Counted from the stretch's first letter, positions 1-10,300 are shown. The stretch is 18,445 nt of DNA from an uncultured Oscillospiraceae bacterium (GCA_934661715.1 CAKUJL010000005.1:1-18445); one strand, 5' to 3'. Numbers and translations: made by a program. The notes: generated from the sequence alone by a model not told the origin.

Positions 1-2993
1 AAATGTCCCTTCCGGACGGCGCGGACTATCAGAACTACATTTTATCCGTGCAGGCGCACGCGGTGCAGAAAGACCAGAACGGCGAAACGGTCGAAACGGA
101 CGTCGAATTTACCTTCATTCTGCGCCTCGAGAGCGGCATCGACCTTAATTTGCAGCTCACCTGGCAGCCGGACGGACAGGCCACCTGCGGCGCGAACACG
201 ACGGTCAGCCGCACAGTCAAAAGTGACAGCCTCACCGACGGGCACTTCATCTACGAGCTGCAATTTACCGGCGAGAGCGAAGACGACGCGAAGGTCGTTT
301 CGGCAAGCTACTGGAGCAGCATGGACCGCGGCAGCCTCGACATGTCCGGCGATATCCAGATGAAGGTGCCGGACGGACAGGAGAAAGACACCTATTATCT
401 CGCCGTGACCGCCGAGGTTTTGGGCCAGCAGCTCACCTACACGTTTGCCATTACCTACGAAGATGGCTTGGACTTACAGCTGCAATTTACATGGTACGAA
501 AAATCCGTCACCGCGCAGCAGCTTCTGTGCGACGCGGACAAGAGCGCACAGCTCTCCATCAAGCACAACCAGATCGCAAACGGCGAGCTGTTATACAAGC
601 TGGGCCTCACCGGCAGGAGCGCACAGGGCGCAGTGATCACGTCGGCCAGCTGCGGCGGGAGCGAAATTTCCACGGACTCCGGCTCCATCGCCCTCACGCA
701 GACAGAAGGCGGCGCAAGCTATGACATTCTGGTGACTGCGAAGGCGGCAGAGCGGACCGTGCGCTTTACCGTTCGCGTGCGCTACCAGAGCGACGTGTCG
801 CTGGAGCTTTCCTACACGGTGCTGGAAAACGGCGCGGCAAAGCCCTGCGTTCTCACCTGCGAAAACAAAAAATCCGTCCGCTCGGAGAAAATTTACGACG
901 ACCAGCTGACAGACGGCCTTCTTTCCTACACGCTTTCCCTTACGGGCGAGGAAACGAGCGGCATCGAGATCACCTCCGTCACCTGCTACCAGTCCGGCAG
1001 CGGCAGCACGAAAACGCTCACCGCGCCCACAGGAAGCGTCACGCTCCTGCTCGCCTCCGACGGAACAAAGGGCGACAACGTTTTTACCGTCAAAGCAAAC
1101 GGCGCCGGCGCGGAATACACATTTACAATCACCCTTGAATACTGGCACAGAGGCGAGGCAACCGTTCAGATCGAGTGCTCTCTCGACGATGGCGCACAGG
1201 TCGCCAACGGGCAGAAGTTCGACTTCCTCGTCCGCGCATGGAGTGAGGACGCCTCCGGCCAGAAAACCTACATCGTCCATAACGGCCTTCAGACCGAGCT
1301 CGACGTGAAGCTCGACGGCGTGGCCTGCACCTACACCGGCACGGCCAGCGGAAACTGGCTCCAGTTCACCGCCACGCCCGAAAACCCCGACACGGGAGAC
1401 ACCAACGAGCACGAGCTCACCATCCACGCCCTCGACGAGCACGGAAACACCGGCGACAAGACCATCCGGCTTCTCGGCACACGCGCCGGGGACGGCGAAT
1501 ATCTGGGCGACGCGACGATCGTCATCGACATGGGCATCGTGGGCCTCGGTTCTGAGTCCATTACCGTCGACGTTCTGGCGGGCGAACCGCTTTCTTCCGC
1601 AGTGGGACGAGCTGTCTGGGGCTATCAGGCGCCCGAGCCCTTCACCGCCAAGCACAACATGGGAACGCTCGGCTGGACAGCGTCCTATACGGGCAACTTG
1701 CAGGGCGGCGAGTTCTATCTGGCAAGCCTCGATACCGGCAACGACGCCGCAAGCCGCGCCAACGTCTTAAGCGGCAGCTGGAGCAGCTACGGCAGCACCG
1801 AAGAAGAGGTCTTCGCGGCCATCGACGCCCGCTTCGGCGCGGGAACACCGCTTGCGATCTTCTGGCGCGGCATCTACAAAAACGGCTTGACCCTCACCTC
1901 CGGCGGACACGCGCTGGCGGAGCAGTACTTCACCGAAGGCTCGGGCTGGCTGTACGCGCTCAATGGCGCATATCTCGGAACGGGCATGGGAGAAACCCAG
2001 CTCTCGCCGGGAGACACGGTGACGCTTCGCTACATTCTGGCCTACGGCGCGGAGGTCGGCTATTCCGGCGGCTACGGCGGAAGCTACTGCGTGTCCTACA
2101 CGGGCTTCGGCGGCTGGTCGGATATCAGCCACGACACCGAGGAGATCACGCAGGACGGCGTGACAAAGACCGTCTGCCGCCGCTGCGGCACCGAACTGGA
2201 CGAGTCGAGCTGCACCCACCCGACGGACAAACGCGTTTACAAGGTGAGCGAAGACGGCCTGACGTGCGTGGAAACCTGCGAGGAATGCGGCCAGGCCATC
2301 GGCACACCGAAGGCGCACGAGCTGCACTACGAATATGAAGAAGGCAGCGACGAGCACACCATCACCTGCGAACGCGGCTGCGGCTTTGAGAAGACGGAAG
2401 TGCACTGCTGGGTCGAGGAAAGCAACACCGCCGTTGGCGGAAAGCCCGGTGTGAAGACAGAAAAATGCGAGCTCTGCGGCGCGACGCGCGAAACCGAAGT
2501 CGCAGGCGAAACGGAGCACGATGCCGGAAACGGCAGTTGGAGCGGAAGCGCAAGTGAGCACTGGCTGGTCTGCAAGAACTGCGGTGATAAATTCGATATA
2601 GGAACGCACACATATGTTTTGCAGGGCGGCACTTGGGTGTGCACCGGCTGCGAATGGGAGCACGGCGACGTCTGCAACGATGAAAACCTCACCTACTCGC
2701 CGAGCGATGAGAGCCGCCATACGGTTTCCTGCCCGGTCTGCGGTCTGGTTCACGGCACGCAGCAGCACAACATGGTCGAAGGCGTCTGCTCGGAGTGCGG
2801 CTACACTGAAGATGTTGACCCGATTGACCCTGTAGACCCCGTAGACCCGGTCGATCCGGTAGACCCGGTCGATCCGGTAGACCCGGTTGACCCCGTTGAC
2901 CCGGTCGATCCGGTAGACCCCGTAGACCCGATTGACCCCGTAGACCCGACAGACACCGGCGAAGATTCCGGGGAAGACACCGGCGAATTTTGA
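1..2993 (+). CDS. Large secreted repeat protein with DUF4430-like domain, CxxC array and VDP tail (5' partial)
   Basis: The first visible ATG (base 3) is probably internal. The residues after it (MSLPDG...YILSV) align with a later internal stretch, MKVPDG...YYLAV near residue 120, so the gene very likely starts upstream. Numbering from that Met, residues 1-375 hold about three diverged repeats of roughly 120 residues, each with an x-D-L-x-L-Q-type strand and a later TDG/ANG-x-x-x-Y motif. Residues about 380-490 look like an Ig-like domain. Residues about 515-690 resemble DUF4430, the fold of the transcobalamin/intrinsic factor C-terminal domain, with the motif SGWLYALNG followed by LSPGDTVTLRY. 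Residues about 720-935 carry eight CxxC-type pairs (CRRC, CEEC, CELC, CKNC, CTGC, CPVC, CSEC and a CERGC variant) with regular His/Trp, a pattern common in clostridial surface proteins. The acidic VDP tract follows. No LPXTG motif, SLH domain or membrane anchor is seen at the C-terminus. It is probably secreted; its function is not known. Confidence 0.85.
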   Translation, partial: MSLPDGADYQNYILSVQAHAVQKDQNGETVETDVEFTFILRLESGIDLNLQLTWQPDGQATCGANTTVSRTVKSDSLTDGHFIYELQFTGESEDDAKVVSASYWSSMDRGSLDMSGDIQMKVPDGQEKDTYYLAVTAEVLGQQLTYTFAITYEDGLDLQLQFTWYEKSVTAQQLLCDADKSAQLSIKHNQIANGELLYKLGLTGRSAQGAVITSASCGGSEISTDSGSIALTQTEGGASYDILVTAKAAERTVRFTVRVRYQSDVSLELSYTVLENGAAKPCVLTCENKKSVRSEKIYDDQLTDGLLSYTLSLTGEETSGIEITSVTCYQSGSGSTKTLTAPTGSVTLLLASDGTKGDNVFTVKANGAGAEYTFTITLEYWHRGEATVQIECSLDDGAQVANGQKFDFLVRAWSEDASGQKTYIVHNGLQTELDVKLDGVACTYTGTASGNWLQFTATPENPDTGDTNEHELTIHALDEHGNTGDKTIRLLGTRAGDGEYLGDATIVIDMGIVGLGSESITVDVLAGEPLSSAVGRAVWGYQAPEPFTAKHNMGTLGWTASYTGNLQGGEFYLASLDTGNDAASRANVLSGSWSSYGSTEEEVFAAIDARFGAGTPLAIFWRGIYKNGLTLTSGGHALAEQYFTEGSGWLYALNGAYLGTGMGETQLSPGDTVTLRYILAYGAEVGYSGGYGGSYCVSYTGFGGWSDISHDTEEITQDGVTKTVCRRCGTELDESSCTHPTDKRVYKVSEDGLTCVETCEECGQAIGTPKAHELHYEYEEGSDEHTITCERGCGFEKTEVHCWVEESNTAVGGKPGVKTEKCELCGATRETEVAGETEHDAGNGSWSGSASEHWLVCKNCGDKFDIGTHTYVLQGGTWVCTGCEWEHGDVCNDENLTYSPSDESRHTVSCPVCGLVHGTQQHNMVEGVCSECGYTEDVDPIDPVDPVDPVDPVDPVDPVDPVDPVDPVDPVDPVDPIDPVDPTDTGEDSGEDTGEF
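2814..2948 (+). repeat. 9-bp tandem repeat encoding (V/I)DP x15
   Basis: There are fifteen consecutive 9-base units, each encoding Val-Asp-Pro or, in units 2 and 14, Ile-Asp-Pro, followed by T-D and an acidic end. The Val and Asp codons vary (GTT, GTA, GTC; GAC, GAT) while the protein repeat is kept. A higher-order alternation of GTAGACCCG and GTCGATCCG is visible in the middle. This is a rigid, acidic linker or tail. Unit number is likely to vary between strains. Confidence 0.95.
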
Positions 2994-3002
2994 GAGAAAA
3001 TG

Positions 3003-3008
3003 AAGGAG
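3003..3008 (+). promoter_or_regulatory. Ribosome binding site deciding the MoxR start
   Basis: AAGGAG lies 9 bases before the ATG at 3018. It sits just inside the reading frame opened by the ATG at 3000, so that earlier ATG has no site of its own and the start at 3018 is preferred. Confidence 0.7.
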
Positions 3009-3017
3009 CAGCTTGCG

Positions 3018-3953
3018 ATGCATACGAAAATCAATGAAATTTTACAGGAGATCGAGTCCGTTATCGTCGGCAAAAATGAAATTGTCGAAAAAATCCTGAT
3101 GGCCATTCTGGCGCAGGGACACGTTCTCATGGAGGACGTCCCCGGCGTGGGCAAGACCACGACGGCGATGGCGTTCGCCAAAGTTCTGGGCCTGGACACC
3201 CGCCGAGTGCAGTTCACGTCCGACACCGTGCCGTCCGACATCATCGGCTTCTCGGTCTACGACAAAAAAGAGGACGAATTTGTCTACAAGCCCGGCGCGA
3301 TCATGACGAACCTGCTGCTGGCGGATGAAATCAACCGTACCTCCAGCAAAACGCAGTCCGCGCTTTTGGAGGCGATGGAAGAGCACAAGGTCACGGTCGA
3401 CGGCAAGACGTATGATCTTCCTGACCCCTTTATCGTACTGGCTACCCAGAACCCCGTGGGCTCGGCGGGCACGACGATGCTCCCCAATTCCCAGCTTGAC
3501 CGCTTCTTAATCCGCGTCAGCATGGGCTACCCCGACCACAAGAGCAGCGTGAACATTCTCCGCGACCGCCACATCGATAACCCCCTCGACCGCGCGTATG
3601 CCGTTGTCAACAAGGAAGAGCTCCGAAGCCTCGTGCAGGAGGTGCGGAAGGTCGATATGCGAGACCCGGTGCTCGATTATGTAACGACGCTCGTTGAAAA
3701 AACGAGAAACCACCCGCAGGCGGCCCTTGGCGTGAGCCCCCGCGGTGCGCTGGCGGTGTGCCGGATGGCAAAGGCGTTTGCGTACCTGCATGGACGCGAC
3801 TTCGTCATGCCCGAGGACGTGGCGGCGATCTTCCCGGACATCTGCGCCCACAGACTCATGCTCAGCAGCAAGGCGAGAATGATGGAGGAAAAGCCGGAGA
3901 ACGTTCTGGCCGAAATCCTCCGGTCGACCGACATGCCGGTGCTGAAAAAATGA
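3018..3953 (+). CDS. MoxR-family AAA+ ATPase
   Basis: This is a 311-residue cytoplasmic MoxR-type AAA+ ATPase; the family acts as chaperone-like ATPases that mature or activate partner complexes, often with DUF58 or vWA proteins. The protein shows Walker A EDVPGVGKTT around residues 39-48, Walker B LLLADEIN with D103-E104, the family segment following it (SKTQSALLEAMEE), and sensor 1 VLATQNP. Length is normal for the family. The start at 3018 (MHTKINEIL) is chosen from the ribosome site; an in-frame ATG at 3000 would add six residues. It lies 24 bases after the preceding gene, and its stop overlaps the DUF58 start by four bases (ATGA), which suggests coupled translation. The client is unknown. 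Its neighbours make the transglutaminase-like protein, the surface proteins or the ECF importer candidates. Confidence 0.95.
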   Translation: MHTKINEILQEIESVIVGKNEIVEKILMAILAQGHVLMEDVPGVGKTTTAMAFAKVLGLDTRRVQFTSDTVPSDIIGFSVYDKKEDEFVYKPGAIMTNLLLADEINRTSSKTQSALLEAMEEHKVTVDGKTYDLPDPFIVLATQNPVGSAGTTMLPNSQLDRFLIRVSMGYPDHKSSVNILRDRHIDNPLDRAYAVVNKEELRSLVQEVRKVDMRDPVLDYVTTLVEKTRNHPQAALGVSPRGALAVCRMAKAFAYLHGRDFVMPEDVAAIFPDICAHRLMLSSKARMMEEKPENVLAEILRSTDMPVLKK

Positions 3954-5065
3954 AGGTAGTACGAAAAATCGTCTGGCTTTTGCTGACGGCGGGGGTCTGT
4001 GTCCTCGCTGTGCAGACAGAAAGCGCCATTGCGCTGGGGCTGGCGGCGTGCCTGATTTTGCTGCCGCTTGTTTGCCTGCCAATGAACCTCCGCGCGGCAA
4101 AGAAGCTCAAGCTGGCGGTGAAGCTGCCGGTGAACCTCCGCAAAGGCGAAAGCGGCACGGCGGAGCTGACCGTACAGAACCCAACCGTCTTCCCAATTTG
4201 CCGTCTTTCCTGCCGCGTTCGGCTGGAAAATCAGCTGAACGGGGAGACGCAGATCGTGGAGACCGGCTGCGGCGTCTGGCCGAAGGGCAAAAGGACCATG
4301 AAAATTGCGCTCCAAAGCCCGTTTTGCGGCAGAATCCGCGTGAATGTGGAATCTGCGAAGCTCTATGACTGCTTCGGTCTCATTGGAGTGAAGGCGCGTT
4401 TTGACGCGCACGGCGCGTGCGTGGTGCAGCCGGACACGTTTTTGCAGACGCTGGTTCTTTCTCCCGCGGCGGCGCACATCGACGACACCGAGGACTATTC
4501 CAACGAGCGGCCCGGTTATGATCTTTCTGAAATGTTCCAGATCCGCGACTATGTCCCCGGCGACAGCCAGCGGCAGATTCACTGGAAGCTGAGCCATAAA
4601 TACGGAAAGCTCATCGTCAAAGACCCGTCGCTTCCCATCACGCGCTCGGCGGCTGTCTTCTGGGAGCGGACAGAAAGCGACCCGACAGCAGAACGCACCG
4701 ATGCGGAAGCCGAGATCGTCGTTTCCGTCTGCCGGAATTTACTTTCCCAGTCCGTGCAGTTCACCGTCGGCTGGAACGAGGAAAGCTCGGGACGCTGCGT
4801 GTTCCAGCAGATCCGCGACATGGACGACCTCATCGGCTTATTGCCGCGTCTTTTCACGGCGAAACCCGCGAAGGGCGCGAGCGGCGCGTCGCTTCTTTTG
4901 CAGGAGCTGCCCGCAGGGAGTTGCTCGCATCTCGTGTATGTGGCGGCGGAACGCAAGGCGGAGACGGACGAGCTTGCAAACATCGGCCGCCTGACGGCGC
5001 TCATCTGCGGTGAAACGTTCAACGAAACCGACTACGCCGCGCAGCTCTCCGAGCTGGAACTGTAA
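3950..5065 (+). CDS. DUF58 domain membrane protein
   Basis: This is a 371-residue protein starting at the ATG that overlaps the MoxR stop; a longer frame opens upstream at 3758 but would lie inside the MoxR gene. Two hydrophobic segments follow the basic N-terminus (about residues 7-22 and 26-45). They lead into a beta-rich domain and then the DUF58 signature at residues 199-213 (RDYVPGDSQRQIHWK), preceded by NERPGYDLSEMF from residue 185. DUF58 proteins are regular partners of MoxR ATPases and are thought to form an adaptor or vWA-like module at the membrane. The gene sits between MoxR and the transglutaminase-like protein, the usual order for this trio. No biochemical activity can be assigned. 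Confidence 0.93.
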   Translation: MKVVRKIVWLLLTAGVCVLAVQTESAIALGLAACLILLPLVCLPMNLRAAKKLKLAVKLPVNLRKGESGTAELTVQNPTVFPICRLSCRVRLENQLNGETQIVETGCGVWPKGKRTMKIALQSPFCGRIRVNVESAKLYDCFGLIGVKARFDAHGACVVQPDTFLQTLVLSPAAAHIDDTEDYSNERPGYDLSEMFQIRDYVPGDSQRQIHWKLSHKYGKLIVKDPSLPITRSAAVFWERTESDPTAERTDAEAEIVVSVCRNLLSQSVQFTVGWNEESSGRCVFQQIRDMDDLIGLLPRLFTAKPAKGASGASLLLQELPAGSCSHLVYVAAERKAETDELANIGRLTALICGETFNETDYAAQLSELEL

Positions 5066-5077
5066 GGAGGGCGGGCT

Positions 5078-7315
5078 ATGAAAAAAACGAAACATACCGG
5101 CCTGCAAGCCGGCGTTTATCACGAGAACGAAAAGAAAAACGAACTTTTTGCGCTCGTTTCAAACGTCCTTATTTTCCTCGCGCTTGCCGCGATTTTCCAT
5201 ACGGCGGCGAATTTCTCCGCGATTTTACCGCTTCTCGGCGCGGGCGTTCTGACCTGCATCGTGATTGCAATTGTCCGGCACTTCAAGAAGGCAGCGTGGC
5301 TGGCTCCCGCATTATTTATCGCATTGCTGGCCGCTGTCCTCATCGCAAAAACGCCGCTTCTGAGCGGCTTCGGCGCAGCCTGGAACGATCTGCGCGGCCT
5401 CTGGGCGGCGGAAAAAGGCATTTTACTGCCCCTTGCGGAAACCGACGGCGCGGGACCTTGGCTGGCCGGAATTGTGCTGGGCGTTTTGCTGGCACTGGTG
5501 AGCTTCGCGCTTTCCAATGTGCCGACCTTGGCGGCGGTTTTGCTGGCATCTTTCAGTGTAGCGGCGGCGTTTGTGCAGCCGGGCGTGATGCTGCTGTTCG
5601 CGGCAGGGATCAGTGTGCTGCTTCTTGCGTGGCAGAAGGAGAAAAACGCGGTTTCGGCGGCAAGCTTCGTGCTCGTGGGCGCGATCGTCCTTGGAATCGC
5701 CGCGCTGGCGCTGCAAACCGGCACGATGGAACATCTTTCGCAGGGCGCGAAGGACAGCTTGCATCATTGGCGGTTCGAGACGGCAGAAGAACTGCTTCCG
5801 GAGGGCGATCTGACGCAGCCTGTCAAAACCTCGGACAGCACGGACGCGATTTTGACGGTCACGTCCAGCGAAAACCAGACGCTCTATCTGCGCGGCTTCG
5901 TGGGCGACAGCTACGAAAACGAGACGTGGACTTCTCTGGATGCGAAGGCCGCCGCAGCGGAAAAAGACCTCTTCTACTGGCTGCACCAATCCGGTTTTTA
6001 CCCCCAGAGCCAGCTGGCTATGGCCGCGCGGCTGATGGGTAACTATCAATCCAGCGCAGTCAGCGTGCAGAACCTGACCGGATGCAGCCTGTACCGCTAC
6101 GAGCCGTGCAGCGTGCTTCCCGAACGCGCGGGACTGGCGAAAAACAAGATCCAGCCGTCCGAAGTCGAAACAAACGGCCTTCGCGGCCAGAGGAACTATA
6201 ACTTTGATTCCATTTCGGATGTAGCGACAGTCCTGCCGGAACTGCTGGATTTCCTCCAGAATGATGATTCCGGCACGGCGAACACCTATCTGCAAATGGA
6301 AAGCGCCTACCGCGAATTCGTGTATTCCTACGCGCTGAGCGTTCCGGCAGAATTCCGGGCCCAGCTGGGCGCGGTGCTCGACCAGTTCTGTGAGAGCTTC
6401 GGTTCTGCGGACAGCCTGACGAAGGAACAGGCACAGACAGCGGCGCTGGCGTTTCTGGAGCGCTGCTTCGATGGAAGCGGAGACGTTTCCCTGCCGCTCT
6501 CTGACACCGCAAACGGCACGACGTATCAGTACGCAACGGTCGCGGCCTTAGCGCTTCGCTATTACGGCATCCCCGCGCGATATGTCGAGGGCTACACCGT
6601 GAACGCAAAAGCGGGCGAAGAAACGACCATGGACGCAAAGGCGGCTGGCGCCTGGGTCGAAGTTTACCAGGACGGCGCGGGCTGGCTTCCGTTGGCTCTG
6701 ACGCCGGGACTCGAAGACCTCTCTGCCGAGCAGACCGAAAGCGGTGTAAAGCCCGTCGGCGCAGGCAAAGAAGGAACCGGCGACGGCCTTCGCGTCACGG
6801 AGGGTCAGGAATTGGAGCAGAATGACGCCGAGCCCGACAATTCTACCGACGACACTCCCGAGGGCGGCGAACGGACGGGCCTTCTCAAAAACCCGCTGTT
6901 CTGGGCGGTTCTGGCGCTGGCAATTCTTCTGCTTTTGCTTGCGGCCATCGTCATCCGGCACGCCGTCATTCTCAAAAAGCGGAACGAGACCTTCCGGATT
7001 TCCGACGACTCCGAAGCGTCCGCCAACCTCTTTGCCGACGCGGCGAAGCTTCTCGGTGCGCTCGGCTTTGACCGCGGCAGCGGCTCGATGCTGGAACTCT
7101 GCGAGGGCGTGGAAAACCGGTTCGGCGCGGAAAACGCAGGGAAGCTGCGCGAGATGACGTTACTCAACGCAAGGGCGCTCTTTTCCACAAAAACGCTTAC
7201 GAAGGACGAGCGGACGCGCATGGAAGACTTCCGTGCCGACGTTCTGAACCTGCTGAAAACCCACACAAAATGGCCGAAAAAGCTGCGCTTAAAGTGGCTT
7301 TCCTGCCTGTATTAA
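5078..7315 (+). CDS. Transglutaminase-fold membrane protein lacking the catalytic triad
   Basis: This is a 745-residue protein with AAGGAGG seven bases before its start. The first ~215 residues hold about six or seven membrane helices. A large extracellular part follows, then a single helix from about residue 605 (NPLFWAVLALAILLLLLAA) and a basic, helical cytoplasmic tail of about 115 residues. The transglutaminase core is recognisable at about 478-545 from GTTYQYATVAALALRYYGIP, ARYVEGY, AWVEVY and GWLPLALTPG. The usual catalytic positions are changed: the Cys of G-x-C is Thr482, the His of H-A-W is Gly524, and the Asp/Glu before x-TPG is Ala540. I therefore read it as a pseudoenzyme that binds or organises peptides or wall material. 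It is the third member of the MoxR-DUF58-transglutaminase set. Membership in the fold is well supported; loss of activity is inferred from alignment by eye. Confidence 0.9.
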   Translation: MKKTKHTGLQAGVYHENEKKNELFALVSNVLIFLALAAIFHTAANFSAILPLLGAGVLTCIVIAIVRHFKKAAWLAPALFIALLAAVLIAKTPLLSGFGAAWNDLRGLWAAEKGILLPLAETDGAGPWLAGIVLGVLLALVSFALSNVPTLAAVLLASFSVAAAFVQPGVMLLFAAGISVLLLAWQKEKNAVSAASFVLVGAIVLGIAALALQTGTMEHLSQGAKDSLHHWRFETAEELLPEGDLTQPVKTSDSTDAILTVTSSENQTLYLRGFVGDSYENETWTSLDAKAAAAEKDLFYWLHQSGFYPQSQLAMAARLMGNYQSSAVSVQNLTGCSLYRYEPCSVLPERAGLAKNKIQPSEVETNGLRGQRNYNFDSISDVATVLPELLDFLQNDDSGTANTYLQMESAYREFVYSYALSVPAEFRAQLGAVLDQFCESFGSADSLTKEQAQTAALAFLERCFDGSGDVSLPLSDTANGTTYQYATVAALALRYYGIPARYVEGYTVNAKAGEETTMDAKAAGAWVEVYQDGAGWLPLALTPGLEDLSAEQTESGVKPVGAGKEGTGDGLRVTEGQELEQNDAEPDNSTDDTPEGGERTGLLKNPLFWAVLALAILLLLLAAIVIRHAVILKKRNETFRISDDSEASANLFADAAKLLGALGFDRGSGSMLELCEGVENRFGAENAGKLREMTLLNARALFSTKTLTKDERTRMEDFRADVLNLLKTHTKWPKKLRLKWLSCLY

Positions 7316-7320
7316 GGAGG
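7314..7320 (+). promoter_or_regulatory. Strong ribosome binding site (AAGGAGG)
   Basis: A perfect AAGGAGG overlaps the stop codon of the preceding gene (TAA at 7313-7315) and lies four bases before the ATG at 7325. This is rather close spacing, but it fixes that start. Confidence 0.75.
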
Positions 7321-7324
7321 TTTT

Positions 7325-10300
7325 ATGAAAAGATTCGTTTCCATCCTGCTCCTGCTGGCGCTGCTGCTGGGCTGCCTTCCCATAAGCGCACTGGCCGCCG
7401 GCGAAGAAGGGTATTTCTACTTTTCGGCATCGACGCAGAGCAGCCTCATCATTGCGCCGGAACGTGTGTGTTACACGAGCGGACAGACGATCAAACAGGC
7501 GCTTGCGGCAAGCGGACATGTTTTCACCGGGCTGGAAAGCGGCATTGTTACGGCGATCGACGGTACGGCCGGAAACTTTGTGCGCGGCGATGAAACCGGC
7601 GACTATAACCTCGACAAACAGGCAAGCTCCGTCAACTACTTCGCTTTCAGAGAAGCCAGCGACAGTGCACTGAGTTTGGCGTTCCAGAGCCTCATGCAGG
7701 CAATGGCGGATTATCTGTACGAAGAAGTCGATGTGCAGCAAGCCGCAAAGACTGCGTATGACAACGCTTACAACAGCTATCCCGGCGCGGATGACACGCA
7801 GGCACAGAGACTTGCAGACGCGCTCAAAAAAGCTGTTTCGGACTACAAAACCAGTCTGAATACCGGCTATTCCGTATCATTTCCGCAGTTTACCGGCAGC
7901 GAGTACACCATCTATGCCGTGAACGCATACGGAAGACGCATTAACATGAAGAACGGCGTGCTTTCGCTTCCGGACGGCGAGTACACCTTCTACATCTACA
8001 AGGCCAACAAAGCGGTCAGCGGTACTCTGACAGTCAGCGGAGGAGCGCAGACGATCAACGATCTTCCCTCGATTCCGACGGACGCGTGGATCAACGAAAG
8101 CGCGTTCCGGATCTCCAAGTCCAGTAATTTGATGTTTGACCAGGACTTTATAGACGGCGCATTAAACCTGACGCGCGGCACGCACACTGCATCAGCAGAG
8201 CTGCCTGACACGTTCCAAAGCCAGCTGTACCCGTATGTGACGCTAAACAGCGACGTGGCGCTTTCGGCGATCTATACAAGCAGCGCCGACGGAACGGTGA
8301 AGACGGTCGAGCTTGCAAGCGGCTCAAAGAGAACGGCACTCTACAACGTTCTCGCGAAGGGCGCTGCGGGCAACACGGTCACCTTCCGCGCCAGCAAAGA
8401 GGATAGCGGCTACACGCTGCTCGAGGATTTTACCCTGACCCTCGACCGGACGCTGACGCTCAGCGGCCTGACCGTTACAAATGCGGCAGGCGAACAGCAG
8501 CCGTCGCAGCAGGAGTTCTCCGGAACCACGATGGCATATACCTATCGCGTGCTAAATACCGAACAGACGCTGAACATCTATCCCACGCCCACAGACCCCA
8601 ATGTCACTGTCACAGTGAACGGCGAAGCACTGAACGAGGCCGGATACGCAAGCGTGGGGATTCAACAGAATGAGCCGATTACTGTCAAGCTTTTGTCTGG
8701 CACATACGAGACAATTTACACGCTCACTATCGAACGCGACACGGCGACGACGGTTAAGGTTACGCTGGGAGAAGGCGTCACAGAGCTTGTCATGCTGAAC
8801 AAAAGCGGCGAGGAACTAAAACCGACAAAGACGACAGCAACACAGTATACCTACAGCCTGATCGCGAACGAAACGTATACCTGCCGCGCGACGAGAGACA
8901 CGTACTTCCATTCGGAAGAAACGTTCAAATTGACGGATAGCAGAATAAGCTTTATCGCGAAGGTCCCGATGGACAAGATGCCGTCCCTCAGCGATCTGCA
9001 AGTCTCCACGGCGAAGGAGCTTTCGGAGGCTAAGCTCGAGCTGAACACAGAGTTCGCGTCCGGCACGCACGAATACACGACCACTGTCGCGGACAACGAC
9101 AGCAGCCTCTATGCCTGGGCGGCTCCGGCAGAGGGCACGAGCGCGGAGTGCACCGTGTCCTACAGCGTCATCAGCAAACAGGCGACCGACGGCACAGTGA
9201 AAAAGGTCACGCCGACCGCAAATCTGCTGAAAGATGGCACGCAGCTTGAAAATGTGCTTCTGATGCAAAACGCCTACGGCAACACGCTGACGTTCCATGT
9301 GGCGCAGACGACCAAGGACGCGACCGGAACTACGACCTACTCGACAGACTACGTGCTGCACGTAACGCGCGGTCTGACGCTGCAAAAGCTCGAGATCACC
9401 GGCGTTACTCTGACCTTCCACCGCACACAGAAGACCTACACGATCACCGTTCCCGCCGCGCAGACAACGCTTTCGCTGACACCCACCGCGTGGGACAATG
9501 CCCGCTATAACGGTACCGACGGCGGCTATGATCTGTACGTCAGCGGCAAAGCGGCGGAATCCGGCAAGGCATCGGCGATCGAACTCTCCGGCACTTCGGA
9601 GACAGAAACCGTAACGGTCAAGGTCGAAAGCCGCGACGAAAAATCGCAGCCTGTGACCTACACGATCACCGTCCAGAAGGCAGTGGGCTCTCAGGTGACC
9701 TTCAACGTCGAGCCCACAGGTGCGCTTCTTTACATCTTCGACAAGGACAGCGGAAACCGCGTCTGGCCGGACGATGGCGGCGCGTGCGATATTTCCACCG
9801 GCTTCACCTACGGCTACAGCGTGACGAAGCCGGGCTTCGCCGGAAAAAGCGGGTACTTCAAGCTGGAAAACGGCAGCCTCGTCTTCGGCGTAATGAAGAG
9901 CGGTGAGGTCGACTATTCAGGCGGAGAAACCCATAACATCGACACGCCGTACCAGATCAGCCTGGAAGCAGCTCCGAAAAACACGCAGATCAACGAGAAC
10001 CTTCCCTCCGCGTGGCCCAACTTCCGCGGCAGCGCCTCTAACAACGGCGTGACAACGGCCAAAACCCCGATCGAGGCCGAGGCCGGTACGCTCTACTGGG
10101 CGGTTCCGATCGGCAGTGATTACGGGCTCGGCGCGGTCAGCAGTCCGATTCTCGTAGACGGCGATCTTGTCGTCAACAAGGGGAACGCGATCCTGAAAAT
10201 CGACAAGGATACCGGCGAGATCAAGAAAAAGGGGACGATGGTGGGCTCGTCGAGCTTCGCCATCAACGGCCCGACCTACGCGGACGGCGTGATTCTCGTC

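Noticed and set aside
591..1655. Long open frame on the minus strand (354 codons) across the first gene
   Set aside because: It is a shadow of the GC-rich coding frame: no ribosome site or domain, and the + strand repeats explain the DNA.
2814..2948. Possible CRISPR array
   Set aside because: Units are 9 bases with no spacers and stay in frame in a protein.
1767..3023. 418-codon minus-strand open frame covering the VDP repeat
   Set aside because: Its repeat (VYR/VNR type) is just the complement of the VDP codons, and the + strand protein is convincing.
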